From Paramacrobiotus metropolitanus (Eukaryota > Tardigrada > Eutardigrada > Parachela > Macrobiotidae), in the NCBI RefSeq assembly GCF_019649055.1, contig NW_026570477.1, forward strand, positions 1 to 64,000: a DNA stretch of 64,000 bases. The letters run 5' to 3'. The position numbers and the translations under genes were made by a program. Each line of letters starts with the position of its first letter. Positions within the stretch are counted from its first letter, which is position 1. Positions 40,103-50,045 of the stretch are shown piece by piece. The notes under the pieces are model-generated. The model did not search any database. It saw only the letters and a program-made list of their open reading frames with translations, and had not been told where the DNA came from.

Positions 40103-40428
40103 ACAAGGGAATACGCCAAAGTCTTCAAAAATTCCCTGCGTGGTGATTTGGCAAATTGTGGCATTTCTGAATACACGACGAAAGCGTTGATGGCTGAGAT
40201 GTCGATAATGTTGTAGTAAGCACTCATTGGCCATCGTCTGGTGATTCTTTTTACGGTGTAATATTGAACAAGCTGATCAACAGTATCAACGCCGGCTTTC
40301 GTTGCGTTATACGTCAGTATAATTTCGGGCTTTTGCTCTGCAGTTTCTGCTGTTGCGTCTGAATGGTGAAAACTGCTCAGCAGCATTACGGCTTTTCCTT
40401 TTTTCGGCACATAGGACACCAGAGTCAA
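40103..40428 (-). pseudogene. piggyBac transposase C-terminal catalytic piece
   Basis: The minus frame from about 40428 reads TLVSYVPKKGKAVMLLSSFH, then NATKAGVDTVDQLVQYY, RITRRWPMSAYYNIIDISAI and LAYSLV. GVDTVDQL carries the third catalytic Asp of the piggyBac DDD triad. The part 40252-40103 is the right copy of the 150-bp duplication. Beyond LAYSLV the frame enters the retroelement end. Confidence 0.85.
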
Positions 40429-40504
40429 ATCTTTTGTAAATCCAAGGCGGCTAGAATACTGCTCCCTTTCCCTGTGAGGCAGAAACTGTGGCGGAATCTC
40501 CCTT

Positions 40505-41067
40505 TTGTTGCGTTTTGCGGAACCCCCCAGTCCCCTATGTCAACCCCTAAAACTGTTGTCACTCCCCCATGTTTTGATATCCCCACTCCCAATTCGTCGG
40601 ATATGAGGAGCTCTTGGGCAACCGTCGTAAGAAAATAAGTGGTTCGCGGTACTCGGGACTCCGGTTCAGTAAGCGGTGAGGACATCGTTATGTCGACATT
40701 GCGGGCTAAACGCGCCAGTAAAGCTGACAAAGAGAAAGTGAAGAAGGACTACTGTCTTCATGGCATACTCCCTTTGGATCCGTCCCGACATCAGACACTG
40801 GATGACTACAGCAAGGATCTCCAGAGCGCCATTGAATCAAACGGAATCTCTGTCAGATTTCTGTCGACTTACTCTGCTAAAAAAGGCCGTAAGAATAGCC
40901 TGTTTGCACGTGTTGGTTCTTATGCTCCTGAGTCTGATAAAATGTTTACTCCTGAAAACTGGCCTCCTAATATTGGGGTGGCGAGTGGTTGTTCGCCCCC
41001 AAGGATGCTCAGTGATTCCTACTCTCTAATTACGCATTTTCCCCTCATAAATTTCAGTTCGATTTGA
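40505..41067 (+). pseudogene. LINE ORF1-like fragment
   Basis: Two consecutive plus frames separated by a stop at 40636-40638. The first ends SSWATVVRK and the second (40639-41067) has a basic N-terminus (LRAKRASKADKEKVKKDYC), then SLFARVGSYAPESDKMFTP followed by ENWPPNIGV. The pattern xxxRVxxxxxxxxxLxxxxWPxxxxV resembles the C-terminal part of ORF1 proteins of some non-LTR elements. No zinc knuckle or RT is present. It sits within the piggyBac region and interrupts it. Confidence 0.35.
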
Positions 41068-41271
41068 CCAATAAAAATTACATATATAGCAGATAGTAGT
41101 AGCATATAGTATAGCATATAGTAGTAGACTTTGGTAGTAGTATGCGCTATGCATTGTATTAGTATAGTAGTACATTATAGTACTTACTTATTACTAAACG
41201 AAATAACCTTTAATAAGTATCATATTCCGGACACAAACTAAGTAGTAAGTACCAATAACATAATTAAATTT
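41068..41271. repeat. TA-rich simple repeat (tagtag/tatag)
   Basis: Low-complexity stretch of atagcatatagtagta-type words between 41080 and 41180, a possible retroposon tail. Confidence 0.5.
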
Positions 41272-41616
41272 TTACAACAGAAACACTTCCTCTATGCTAT
41301 CCTGGCCAGGGATTGTTCCCATTACAGATACTGCGTTTCCACGTTGTATTTGGATAGATAGTCGCTGCTTAAAAAACTCTTTCGACCGTTTCTGGCCGGT
41401 GGAAGCTGCTATGCCGTTTCCAATCTTATCCACTAGCTTTTTAGCTCCGTCTCCAGAGGGTCCGTAAATTTCGAAGGCTGCAGCTACGAAATCGTATCTT
41501 GATTGTAGCCAAGCATGTTTTGTCAGTTTCTCCCTTTCGGCGTGTTCAGCGGCTGCTCCGGGGTTCACACGGGTACGGTTTAGGTACTTATTACTTATTT
41601 TGTTATTATTACACAC
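41272..41616 (-). pseudogene. Retroelement-associated ORF fragment (uncertain)
   Basis: Minus-strand frame of 114 codons with a coherent protein look: LQSRYDFVAAAFEIYGPSGD, then FFKQRLSIQIQRGNAVSVMG and a hydrophobic end. The segment QRLSxxIQRGNAxSV is familiar to me from proteins near repeats in invertebrate genomes, but I cannot place it in a family. It lies where the missing centre of the piggyBac transposase should be. Confidence 0.35.
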
Positions 41617-41799
41617 TTATTATTACTTATTTACTACTAATAGTAATTATGTTAGATAAGGTACAACAATTGTGTATGTAGGTGCGTCTATAATATTTAG
41701 CGCGAGAACAATGATAATAATGATTTTTACAATGATTCATGAAAATAACAATGATCCATAAAAATAACAATGATTTATAAAAATAAGTAACTACTTTAC

Positions 41800-42267
41800 T
41801 TATAAAAATAAATTACCGTGAAATGCATCCAACTCGGCTCCGTCAATATTCGTCCAGTTTTTTTTGAATCGGCGTCTACCCTCGAGATTTGTGTTGTTGA
41901 TTATGATTAGCCGCATCTGGTTAGTCATAAAAACACCGAAAGCTTCTTGTGGACAGTCAAATTGTGGATCGCGAACATAAGCAACAGGTCCGGGCCGTTT
42001 GGCCAGTATATCCGCCGCACGAGTTTTTAAAGTGCCAGTATATTTACGGTCCCACTGCGTAATCCCGTCTTTTGTCAGATATGGTTCATCGTTGACGGTA
42101 TACAAAACATCGTCGTCATCGCTGTCAGATAAAATATCAGATTGATAATCCTCAAGTTCCGCCTCACTGTTCGGTTCTTCTAGCAGTTCTTCATCGTTAT
42201 CTGCGATATCTTCATCAGGTTCACAAATATCGGGTTCGGGAGTAGGTGACCTTTTCCTCTTCGGCAT
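41800..42267 (-). pseudogene. piggyBac transposase N-terminal piece
   Basis: ATG at 42267 followed by MPKRKRSPTPEPDICEPDED, a basic then acidic N-terminus typical of piggyBac transposases. Then come YLTKDGITQWDRKY and a segment PQEAFGVFMTNQMRLIIINN, matching the start of the piggyBac DDE-like domain (xxCFxxFxTxEMxxxIVxxTN). The frame ends AFHGNLFL at 41800, just where the catalytic core should continue. The remainder is missing or displaced by insertions. Confidence 0.75.
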
Positions 42268-42289
42268 GTTATGGGACGTTTCATAACGG

Positions 42290-42733
42290 ACGTAACATAA
42301 TTATTATACTGCACCTGACGGCCACAGGACTCCTTTGCGTTTCAATATACTAGCGGGATAAAACTGCAGGTTACTAACTTGCAACTGATTTTGTTTGAGC
42401 AATGTATACTGGTGCATCGCGATCTGTCTGGTTAGTTGGAAACTTTTTGGGAACAACACCTATTCATTGCGATTCTTACGTATCTGTTAATTGATCATCA
42501 CCATTGTCTTTGATCATCTCAGCTGACCCGAAGCAAACCTTTGATGAGAACGCCTTTTACTGCCTTGCGGTATGCGCGTTTGAGTTGCGTTTTGCTTCTC
42601 GGCTGCATTGGTTGTCTTCCATGTACTGCTTCCTGATGGCCTGCGGAATCATTGGGCTGCCACCTGAAACTTCCCAATGCGTCCGATTTTTTTGTAGGCC
42701 ACCAGCAGTACTTGTATTAGCAAGAATGGAGCT
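42290..42733. other. Unassigned, open in both directions
   Basis: Frames on both strands between about 42504 and 42941 are open for 60-120 codons, but none shows a known domain. The minus frame contains STAGGLQKNRTHWEVSGG. It may be an old transposon fragment. Confidence 0.3.
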
Positions 42734-42787
42734 AATCAGGCCATGTACGGAACAGCATGCTAATGCTGTTCCGTACATGGCCTGATT
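42734..42787. repeat. Perfect palindrome, 25-bp arms
   Basis: aatcaggccatgtacggaac and the rest of the arm (42734-42758) is perfectly complementary to 42763-42787 with the loop gcta. It is followed by a T run. Confidence 0.95.
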
Positions 42788-43039
42788 TTTTGGAAATCTT
42801 CCATTCACGCTGTTTGGCGCTATGAGCGTTTGACTGTGCATACCCCAAAAGGATGGTGACTTCCACCATCTGCGGTTCTGGACTTCCGGCTGGACCGAGT
42901 GTGTTGAAAACAACATCACCAAAAACTAGACGCTTTTTCACTCACACAGCCCAAAAATTGTTGTACAATTATTTTTTTGAAATTAGTTATTGTATTAACA
43001 AGGTCACGTCTGGTGTGAGTAACCACGGAGGTCAACGAA

Positions 43040-43130
43040 AGTAGGGTAGAATGCCAGATAGAAAAAAGATGGTAAACCACCTAGAATGAAATTGCAGAAA
43101 ACAAACGGCACGATGTACTTGGAACCGCCT
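43040..43130 (-). pseudogene. Family 2 receptor fragment, TM7 end
   Basis: The 85 bp from ggtagaatgccagatagaaa to ggcacgatgtacttggaacc closely match 52585-52672, the TM6-TM7 loop and TM7 of GPCR-2A, in the same orientation. Both sides lose similarity at once, so this is an isolated remnant. Confidence 0.8.
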
Positions 43131-43780
43131 TTTTGTATTACGGGATTTTTGTAACCGAATGAGTCGTATCTAAAGTATTTTCAGTACATTGCACATCCGT
43201 GGCTTTGCCGTGATGAAGCACAAATGTCATAGAATCTAAACGCTTTTTGTCTGTTTACAACCTTTTTTCTTAACAGCGACGGGCATATACGAATTTGCTA
43301 ACATGTACAAATACAAAACTAGTTCCCCAATTACGCTTTATAAATCCATTTTTCAGGAGCGCCTTGGATTTTTTCTTTGCAGTTGATTCATATTAACTGG
43401 GGTCTTCCCATGGAATGATAGTTTCCACTTGCCAATTAAGAGAGATGTCCCGTTTGGCAGAGCAATATACGCTGTCACCGTGGCGGATGGATACCCCTGA
43501 CCAATTCCGGTAAATTTGTTAATTGATCCCAGACTCCCAGTTAAAGGTCATTTGCGTGCTCATCCAGATGCACGAAGAAATTATGGGAACAAGTGTAATG
43601 CTGCAGCATGTGTGATAACCGAATAATTCTAATCATTTGCATATTTATTATATTCATAGTGATGGTAGTTAGCATCTCGCGGCGAAATACTAATTAACAC
43701 AAAGCTTGAATCTGGACTCAAACATATAAATGATGCCCTTAAATTCATTGAAATTGTTAGCAGCAAATAAATAACCTCAT
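43131..43780. repeat. Orphan copy of family 1 upstream flank
   Basis: About 43420-43700 resembles the upstream flanks of GPCR-1A and 1B (gtttccacttgccaattaag, gtggcggatggatacccctg, gtaatgctgcagcatg). No receptor gene follows on its minus side, so it marks a lost receptor copy. 43131-43420 shows nothing recognisable. Confidence 0.6.
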
Positions 43781-44563
43781 TTGCACACGATGTACAGGAA
43801 GTTCAGCGGCACCATACTGCTAACTTTTACATTTTGGACGCTGGAAAACCTTTGTCCATGGTACCCGTGCGCTTCATCGTTTGGTAGTTTAATGTTGGCA
43901 CACACTTACCGTTGTCGAGCAGGTAACAGGGAAATAAGTTTCCGTTTAGCAGATATTATCTTTATAAAGTGCTCACATATCCGTTCTCGCTTTTATTAAG
44001 GTGATATCCGCTGGAATGAAGTTCAGACGATACTGTGGTCTCTTGGTAGTGTGAAGCTGGGTAAGCAGAACGTCAGTGAATTATTGGACCAGTTATTTCC
44101 GGCGCTGCTTCCTTGCTTTTCACCCCGTCAGTGTCAAGTCACGCGGCAAATGTTTTGGGAACGTTTACGTAACTTACGCACTTCATGGCTTACGTCCGTC
44201 CCAGTAGTCCGATGCTGTCGGAAACAAATCATGACGATTGCTTACCCTAGTTTTTGTCGTACGTATCATGTTTTATTATCAATCTAAGACTTTTCGCAGA
44301 AGCGCACACGGACACTATAACATTCCGTTTTGAGCCTTGCTATTTTGAGACTTTGTTTCTAATTTACTGGCATTGTGCCGCATGACGTCCGGTCGCGGAC
44401 AATCGTTCTGGACTCGTGGGACTCTCAGGTCATGGGACAATGCACCCCGAACGATTTCGACACGCTTTCTTTCGCGCGCGTATGGCGCTTTCTTTCGCAC
44501 GCGTATGACGTTATCATTCTCAGCAGGGCGCCATCCGAGGGAAACCGAGAAACGGCTGAAAAA
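43781..44563. repeat. Intergenic with dispersed repeat block (delta, copy 2)
   Basis: 44150-44465 resembles 28500-28800 and the reverse strand of 58495-58600. There is no conserved ORF and no gene is recognised. Confidence 0.5.
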
Positions 44564-44635
44564 GGCGCCGATGGGGGAATCGAACCCCGGCTACGTCGTT
44601 AGATCCGCGTAGGCAGTACCACTGCACCACGGCGC
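44564..44635 (-). tRNA. tRNA-like sequence, probably pseudogene or SINE promoter
   Basis: The minus strand reads GCGCCGTGGTGCAGTGG at the 5' end, a good A box (TGGTGCAGTGG), and GGTTCGATTCC, a perfect B box, and ends with GGCGCC followed by TTTTT. Six acceptor pairs form (GCGCCG with CGGCGC). Defects: the D loop is short, the anticodon stem CTACG/CGTAG encloses a 12-base loop instead of 7, and the T stem has a mismatch. The anticodon is therefore not assignable. A degenerate tRNA gene or a tRNA-derived SINE head is most likely. Confidence 0.5.
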
Positions 44636-45248
44636 AATACGTTGAAGTCCTTTGAAAGATTTTGTCGCTGTACATGAGCCGCTTCACTCCTCACATCATG
44701 ATTCACCACGAGCGAATAATTTGGACGTTTTTGACAGAAATGTTTTCTGCGTTCCCACGTTTAAACAGTACGGTTTTGCATGAAAAAGTTTATTAAAGAA
44801 AGTCTGACAGCCTTCTTGAACTCGATTTCCTGGTTTCCTATTTTTTGTTTGCGTACTTACGTTAATTAGTTTAGATTTCGTGTTGTTTTTAGCTTCCTAT
44901 GTTTTCTTAAGTTTTCTTAGTAAATTTCTTGAAATTTTCGCGACACAACTGCGACTACGGTATTTGCCTTACATGCAGAGATTTTGGTGGTACTGTACAG
45001 AGTATATTCCATCTAAAAATGAAAATTACACCAATGTGAAGGACGTACTACTTCTTCTTATATGTACTTCTTATAACAATTTTTAATTTCCAGTACTCAT
45101 TACCAGTCTTCTATGAAGTCAAGCTAAAGCAAGTATGGAACAATGTTCGATATAGTGAAATCGTCATGGTGCAACATTTAAAAGAAACCAGCGAGCCACC
45201 AGAAAATGCGTCTGTGCCAGTATTTTGTAACCAATATTTTGAATGTCC
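44636..45248. other. Intergenic, downstream flank of GPCR-1C
   Basis: 44880-45180 resembles the downstream flanks of 1A and 1B (cacaactgcgactac, ccttacatgcagagatttt, aagctaaagcaagtatgg). No ORF is seen. Confidence 0.5.
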
Positions 45249-47002
45249 TTAAGGAGTCACATGAGTGCGCCCCTGGGAAGCGACACGTGCTTTCCATAAG
45301 TTTACAATGGCCGAGCGAAGATTGCTTAAGGACAGCGCAAAAACGATGGGATCCAAAAGAGCCTGAAGCGGATACAAAACCATGGCAGCTTTCTTCAGCA
45401 GGATTAAAACATAAAAACCCTCCATAAAACTGCGATCCATAAAACCGTCCAGAGTCCAGTATAGTTGAGCAGGCGTCCAGCATATCGCTATACTGCACGT
45501 CAGCAGCGTTAGGATCAGGAACGGGCGAACGGTGCCGTCGTTCTTCTGGCTGGTAGCGGTTGTTGCCGTTACTTTCTGTATAATAATAACCTCTGTAAAT
45601 TGCCTTTGTAACTACAGCACGTGAATTGCGAGTAGGAATGGCTAGTGCACGCCAGATATACTTTGTAGATTTACAAAGGAATACTGAGAGAATTAAATAA
45701 TCAAGGAAAATACACTTTGGCGTGCATTGGCAGACCGGAGCGCAGCCTATAGTCGCTTAATTAAGATGTTTCAACTGCTTTTATTATTTTTTTTTTGTCA
45801 ACAGTACTAATTACTGTTTATTGGGCAATAGCCGCCCAAACAACAAACAGTGCAAGCGCGGGAACACTACTTTACAGCTAAAATTTAAACAATAAAAAAG
45901 AACAAAAAAAAAAGTTTAAACATTTATTATCTTTTTAGTTGTTTTGAAAAACATTCGTCTTTTGATGAAAGGTTCTCACAGTAAATCAAAACTTTTGTAA
46001 TGTCTCTATAGCTTCAGAAATTATTCGTAGTGATGCTACATGTCCAAATCTCAAAACCTGGTTTTTCAAGGAAAAAACGTAATTTCTAACTGGTGCCTAA
46101 TTTTAGCTGGTAATTTCTAACGTAGTTTCTAACTGGTAAGCTGTGGAGGAGCTAAAGTATGTTGGAGGTGCTAATTTCGTCATGGTTGTAACGTAGTGAC
46201 CACCATCTTACTGTTAACACAGCGCACAGTATGCCGTAGCTGCCGCTTTACGTGTTACATTTCCGGACAGACTTGCACTTGCCTTGTTCGAGTTTGTTTG
46301 GTTATTGCCTCCTTCGATGGGCATCGGCGGTGCTGTAGCCGCAGTTCTCGTTCGTCGCCGGCGGAAAAATTTGTACAGAAGGTAGGGATAGGAAAAAAGC
46401 ACTACTACAACGGGCAAATTAAACGCTACCATGCTGACTGTATCTGCATACACCGGCTGTTTAGCCGCGTTTAAATAGCAGCGTGATTTTTGCGGTGCCG
46501 GCCGATAGTACAATTCGTCGATAAGAAAAATGGGAAAACATACGATGTGCACGTACGCTACCATGCCGACCGTAAGCAGACACGCCACTTTCGTGTTGTG
46601 CCGATCCCGGTAGGACAACGGAAAGGTCAACGCCCACAGGCGATTAACGGTGATCAGAACGTGCATGTGCATTGCGACACTGGCCAACACCCAGATATTG
46701 TATAGGTAGAGACTGCAGGTGCCTCTGGGCATCCACCAGCGCCCGTACAGCGACTCTAGAATCTCCAATGGATATTCCCCAACAGCGTAGAATACATTTG
46801 CAGACAGAAGCCCAATGAGATACACGTTAAATCCGGTGCGCAACGTTTTGTGTCGGACAAGGAAAAGCAGCATGGAAACATTGAGAACAAGTTGCAGAAT
46901 GAACCAGATCAAGCGGGACACTGCAGAGTAATTCCAGTCGGCAATCGACGGGATAGCGGCAACGGAACCGTTCGTCGTGGTATTATAGAAAGTAACGTTC
47001 AT
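45249..47002 (-). CDS. GPCR-1C: orphan rhodopsin-like receptor, two exons
   Basis: Exon 1 is 47002-46259 (248 codons, donor GGAAAT|GTAACA) and exon 2 is 45575-45249 after ATTATACAG. Both are phase 0, predicting 356 residues and a 683-bp intron. The N-terminus MNVTFYNTTTNGS has three N-glycosylation sites. TM1-TM5 lie in exon 1 with NRLWALTFP after TM3 and the Arg-rich FFRRRRTRTAAT loop. TM6 (LILTLLTCSIAICWTPAQLY) and TM7 (LLDPIVFALSLSNLR) lie in exon 2. The TM3 Cys (GTCSLY) and loop 2 Cys (KSRCYL) are kept. Closest in layout to 1B. Ligand unknown. Confidence 0.85.
45576..46258 (-). other. Intron of GPCR-1C
   Basis: AT-rich, with a long T run at 45783-45797 and an A run near 45905. No nested gene is recognised. 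Confidence 0.6.
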
Positions 47003-47130
47003 CGTGCTGCTCACAACTATCACACTTGGCTGTGACAATGCCGTGCATTGGAGAGGTAAACGTTGGCTGCTGCAGCTTTACTGACGTTTTTGGCGCCAAA
47101 GGATTTTGCCCGGTTTTATATATGTGTGAC
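47003..47130 (-). promoter_or_regulatory. GPCR-1C leader and TATA box
   Basis: The minus strand has CATATATAAAACC at 47126-47114, about 115 bp before the ATG, and the leader motif AAGCTGCAGCAGCCAACG about 20 bp downstream of a GGCGCCAAA word. Both have equivalents before the other family 1 genes. Confidence 0.55.
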
Positions 47131-47269
47131 TGAAGCAACTGATCCTATGCTGTCACAAGTTGACAACCGTTCATCCAACGGCGCAGGCACAGGGATTCAA
47201 GAACGTTCTGCGAACGGTTTTAAGCGAGACACAGGAATTCAAGAAATTTTCTGGAAGTTCAGTATTAAC

Positions 47270-47400
47270 TGAGGCAGCATTAACTAGTATGGAAACAAGT
47301 GTAATGCTGCAGATTATGATACGTAGAACCGGAAAACTCTAATAACTTGGATATTTAAAGTAATCATGATGACAGTAATTAGTAAGTACGGCTCTCAATA
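47270..47400. repeat. Duplicated upstream flank of family 1 receptors (C copy)
   Basis: Short match to the A and B flanks: ggaaacaagtgtaatgctgcag, ggatatttaaagtaatcatg and atgacag. It ends just before the large foldback element. Confidence 0.6.
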
Positions 47401-47424
47401 GGTTTCTATAAAACACTACACCTA

Positions 47425-48667
47425 TGGCACACTTCGAACATGGTTATTTTTTGGATCAACATTCTGGGCTTGTAGTCCGGTTGGCCACCGTAGTCAAATG
47501 TAGCCTCCGTCGTTACCACCAATACTTCCTGTAAACGGTAGTCCATTTCGTCTCATGTAGCCGCTGATGTTTTGTGTAGTCTATGTAGTTTGCGTAGCCA
47601 CCAGTAGTTAATGTAGTCTTATGTAGCCGCTGAACTTTTGGGTAGTCTGTAATTTGTGTAGACAGTAGACACTAGACTAGACACCAGTAGTCCATGTAGT
47701 CTTTCGTAGCCGCTGGAATTTCGGGTAGTCTCTGCAGTTTGTGTAGCCACCAGTAGTCCATGTATGTAGTCTTATGTAACCGCTGAACTTTTCGGTGGTC
47801 TCTGTCTAAGTTTGTGTAGCCACCAATAGTCCATGAGTCTTATATAGCCAAGAAAGTTTTGTGTAGTAAGTATTAGGGCATACTTCCTATACGACTATTT
47901 TTTGGGTCCACATTATTACTCTTAAATTTCTTAGATTTCTTAGATTTCTTAGATTTCTTAGATTTCTTAGATTTCTTAGATTTCTTAGATTTCTTAGATT
48001 TCTTAGATTTCTTAGATTTCTTAGATTTCTTAGATTTCTTAGATTTCTTAGATTTCTTAGATTTCTTAGATTTCTTAGATGTCTTAGGTTTCTTAGATTG
48101 CTTAGATTGCTTAGATTGCTTAGATTGCTTAGATTGCTTAGATTGCTTAGATTGCTTAGATTTCTTAGATTTTTTAGATTTTTTAGATTTTTTAGATTTC
48201 TTAGATTTCTTAGAATGTTTTTGAATTTATTGGTTTTTTTGATTTCTTGAATTTCGTGGGGTTTGAAGGTTTTTTTAAAATTTTTGAAAATTTTTGAAAT
48301 ACTGTGCCGACAAAGGACCCTAATACTAGCAAATACATAACATGATCACCCATATTACGGGAAAACATGGATAATGCATTGCAGAGAACTTCGCTGACCT
48401 ACAAGAAACTGCAGAAAACTACGCAAACTACCGAGACTACAGGAAACTACAAAAACTACGCAAATTACTGAGACTACAGGAAACTGCAGGAAACTACGCA
48501 ACCTACCGAGACTACTGGAAACTACAGATTTCTACCCAGACTAGGAGTGACTACTCAGACTGTGGGAAGCCGACAAACAGAATCCGAAGACTACAGGTAA
48601 CTACGGTGGCTACTGGACTACGACCTGGAATTGTGGCCATAAAAAATGTTGTGTTCGAAGTGTGCCA
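47425..48667. mobile_element. Large foldback element with satellite core
   Basis: Ends TGGCACACTTCGAACA and its complement TGTTCGAAGTGTGCCA are flanked by TA on both sides (47423-47424, 48668-48669). Each arm is built of diverged tandem repeats: the left has ccaccagtagtccatgtag, then gtagccgctgaa and gtagtct.tg.agtttgtgtag words (47500-47860), and the right has the complementary actacgcaaactaccgagac words (48400-48600). Between the arms is a 9-bp satellite. No ORF is seen. Mobilised, if at all, by another element's transposase. Confidence 0.8.
47937..48213. repeat. 9-bp satellite (TTCTTAGAT)n, about 30 units
   Basis: Perfect runs of ttcttagat, then a run of about seven ttgcttaga-type variant units (tgcttagat), then tttttagat variants. 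The blockwise variants show local tandem expansion. Confidence 0.95.
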
Positions 48668-48669
48668 TA

Positions 48670-49294
48670 TCTACTATAAAAAGCCAACCTAAATGAGAAT
48701 ACAAGAGCAGATGCAGACGCCTGCACGATCGGTGTTTTCTCAAGTAACGCTTTACACGGGTGATCACCGGTGAACAATTTATGAAAAGTAAACTCAGAGT
48801 GAGCAAAATATGAGGAAATCGAAGTACTAAGACAGCCACAGAGAAGTAGTTAATAATGTAAGAAGTAGTACAAAGCTACTTACAACATTTCCGCAATACA
48901 GCAGCATTTTCGGTGATTTGAGCTATCGCCAGTACTTTATGATCTGCTGAATAATTGCGTTGCAATGCTATTTAAATTAAATGGAAAAGAACTCATTATA
49001 TTTTAAACAATTCAACGTTTTTAAATTCAATTAAACTTTTGAAAAGCAAATTTACTATCGAAATTTAAATTTGAAATGCAATTAAAATTCCAGTATTTTA
49101 CAGAGTACATGAAAATCGGCCTCCTTGTCACGTACACTTGTTCAAATTGAATAGGTAAATTACGCTGCAGTATTCGCTGGAATGCGTACTGCATAGCACT
49201 TTCTCGAGCCAATAAACGGCTGTTGTATGACAGAAAGAAACAAAACTAAACAGGAAACACTCTTACGCTGTAATTTCCTGTACCGCGACGGCAG
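48670..49294. other. Intergenic, no gene seen
   Basis: AT-rich, including an AT-rich stretch at 48960-49090 with taaat/attaa words. Nothing coding is recognised. Confidence 0.35.
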
Positions 49295-49830
49295 GCGTTA
49301 CATTTCTTAATGGATCATGAACGAAGTTGTTCGCAATGGCAGTTTTCAAATGTTCCTGTATCATCCCTTCGCCTCCTGTTATTGTTATTTTAACTTTCCC
49401 AGCCTACTGAGTAGCCTTGGACATCGAGAAAATAAACGTCAGAAATTCCAAATCAATAACAACGCTGACTGCAGTAATGCTTAAGCGACGCTGACCAATA
49501 AACAGGCAAAGTCATGATAACTCCCCGGTCAATATACATATTATGTATTAGAGACTTAACGCTGGGGAAAAGAATAACATTCAGCAAAGAGATATATCCT
49601 ACTGTTCCCATTTATATTCGCCCATTTACAGGATCATAAGCTCCAGCAGAAAATATGTTTTTTAATGAGTAGCAGATATCTCCGGTTTTCAACGTGATAT
49701 TCGCCGAAGCGAAACGATGAAACGGACAAATTTAGGCTGCAGCTGATGATTCAAGTCTAAAAAGAACCTGGAACCGTCGGAAATTAAGTGTCACGCTGCA
49801 CCCTGCTGGCAGTGCCGCTCCATACGCTTC
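49295..49830. repeat. Segmentally duplicated intergenic block (copy 2)
   Basis: Matches 19690-20200 with indels: ttacatttcttaatggatca, then ccttggacatcgag.aaataa, cattcagca and cctactgttcccat.tatat. It shows that a receptor-flanking segment was copied. Confidence 0.65.
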
Positions 49831-49954
49831 CATACTAATTAAAAAATGATTACGTTTCAAAGGTTAAGCAATTTTAATTAAGTTTATGGCTCGCTGGTAA
49901 ATATTTCATTGATGATTTGCTGTAGAGAGAAGTGGCACGGTATCTCAAATAGCA

Positions 49955-50045
49955 AAGACTGGAGTAGAATAAGTGCGAACGAAGTCGACTGTCTCTGTTG
50001 TGCTGTTTCGAATTTATAATAAAGTATTTTCGTCATTATTATTGC
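49955..50045. repeat. Dispersed retroposon 3' end, copy 2 (with 33465-33567)
   Basis: Shares aaagactggagtagaataag, gtcgactgtctctgttgtgc and aataaagtattttcgtcatt with copy 1. The end is aligned at the TTA tail. Confidence 0.6.

Larger units (their letters stand above)
34830..42267 (-). mobile_element. piggyBac-like DNA transposon, broken by nested insertions
   Basis: Three minus-strand pieces of a piggyBac-type transposase are spread over 7.4 kb: an N-terminal part at 42267-41800, a C-terminal part at about 40428-40103, and the extreme C-terminus at 35241-34830. Between them lie a LINE-like fragment and a tyrosine-recombinase retrotransposon. The central part with the first two catalytic Asp residues is not seen. 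TTAA flanks and terminal inverted repeats were not identified. Confidence 0.75.

Noticed and set aside
44315-44612. Overlapping short ORFs over the tRNA-like sequence
   Set aside because: Frames on both strands with no domain. They overlap the non-coding repeat block and the tRNA-like sequence.
47500-48213. CRISPR-like array
   Set aside because: The repeats are a 9-bp satellite and diverged foldback arms without regular unique spacers, and the genome is eukaryotic.
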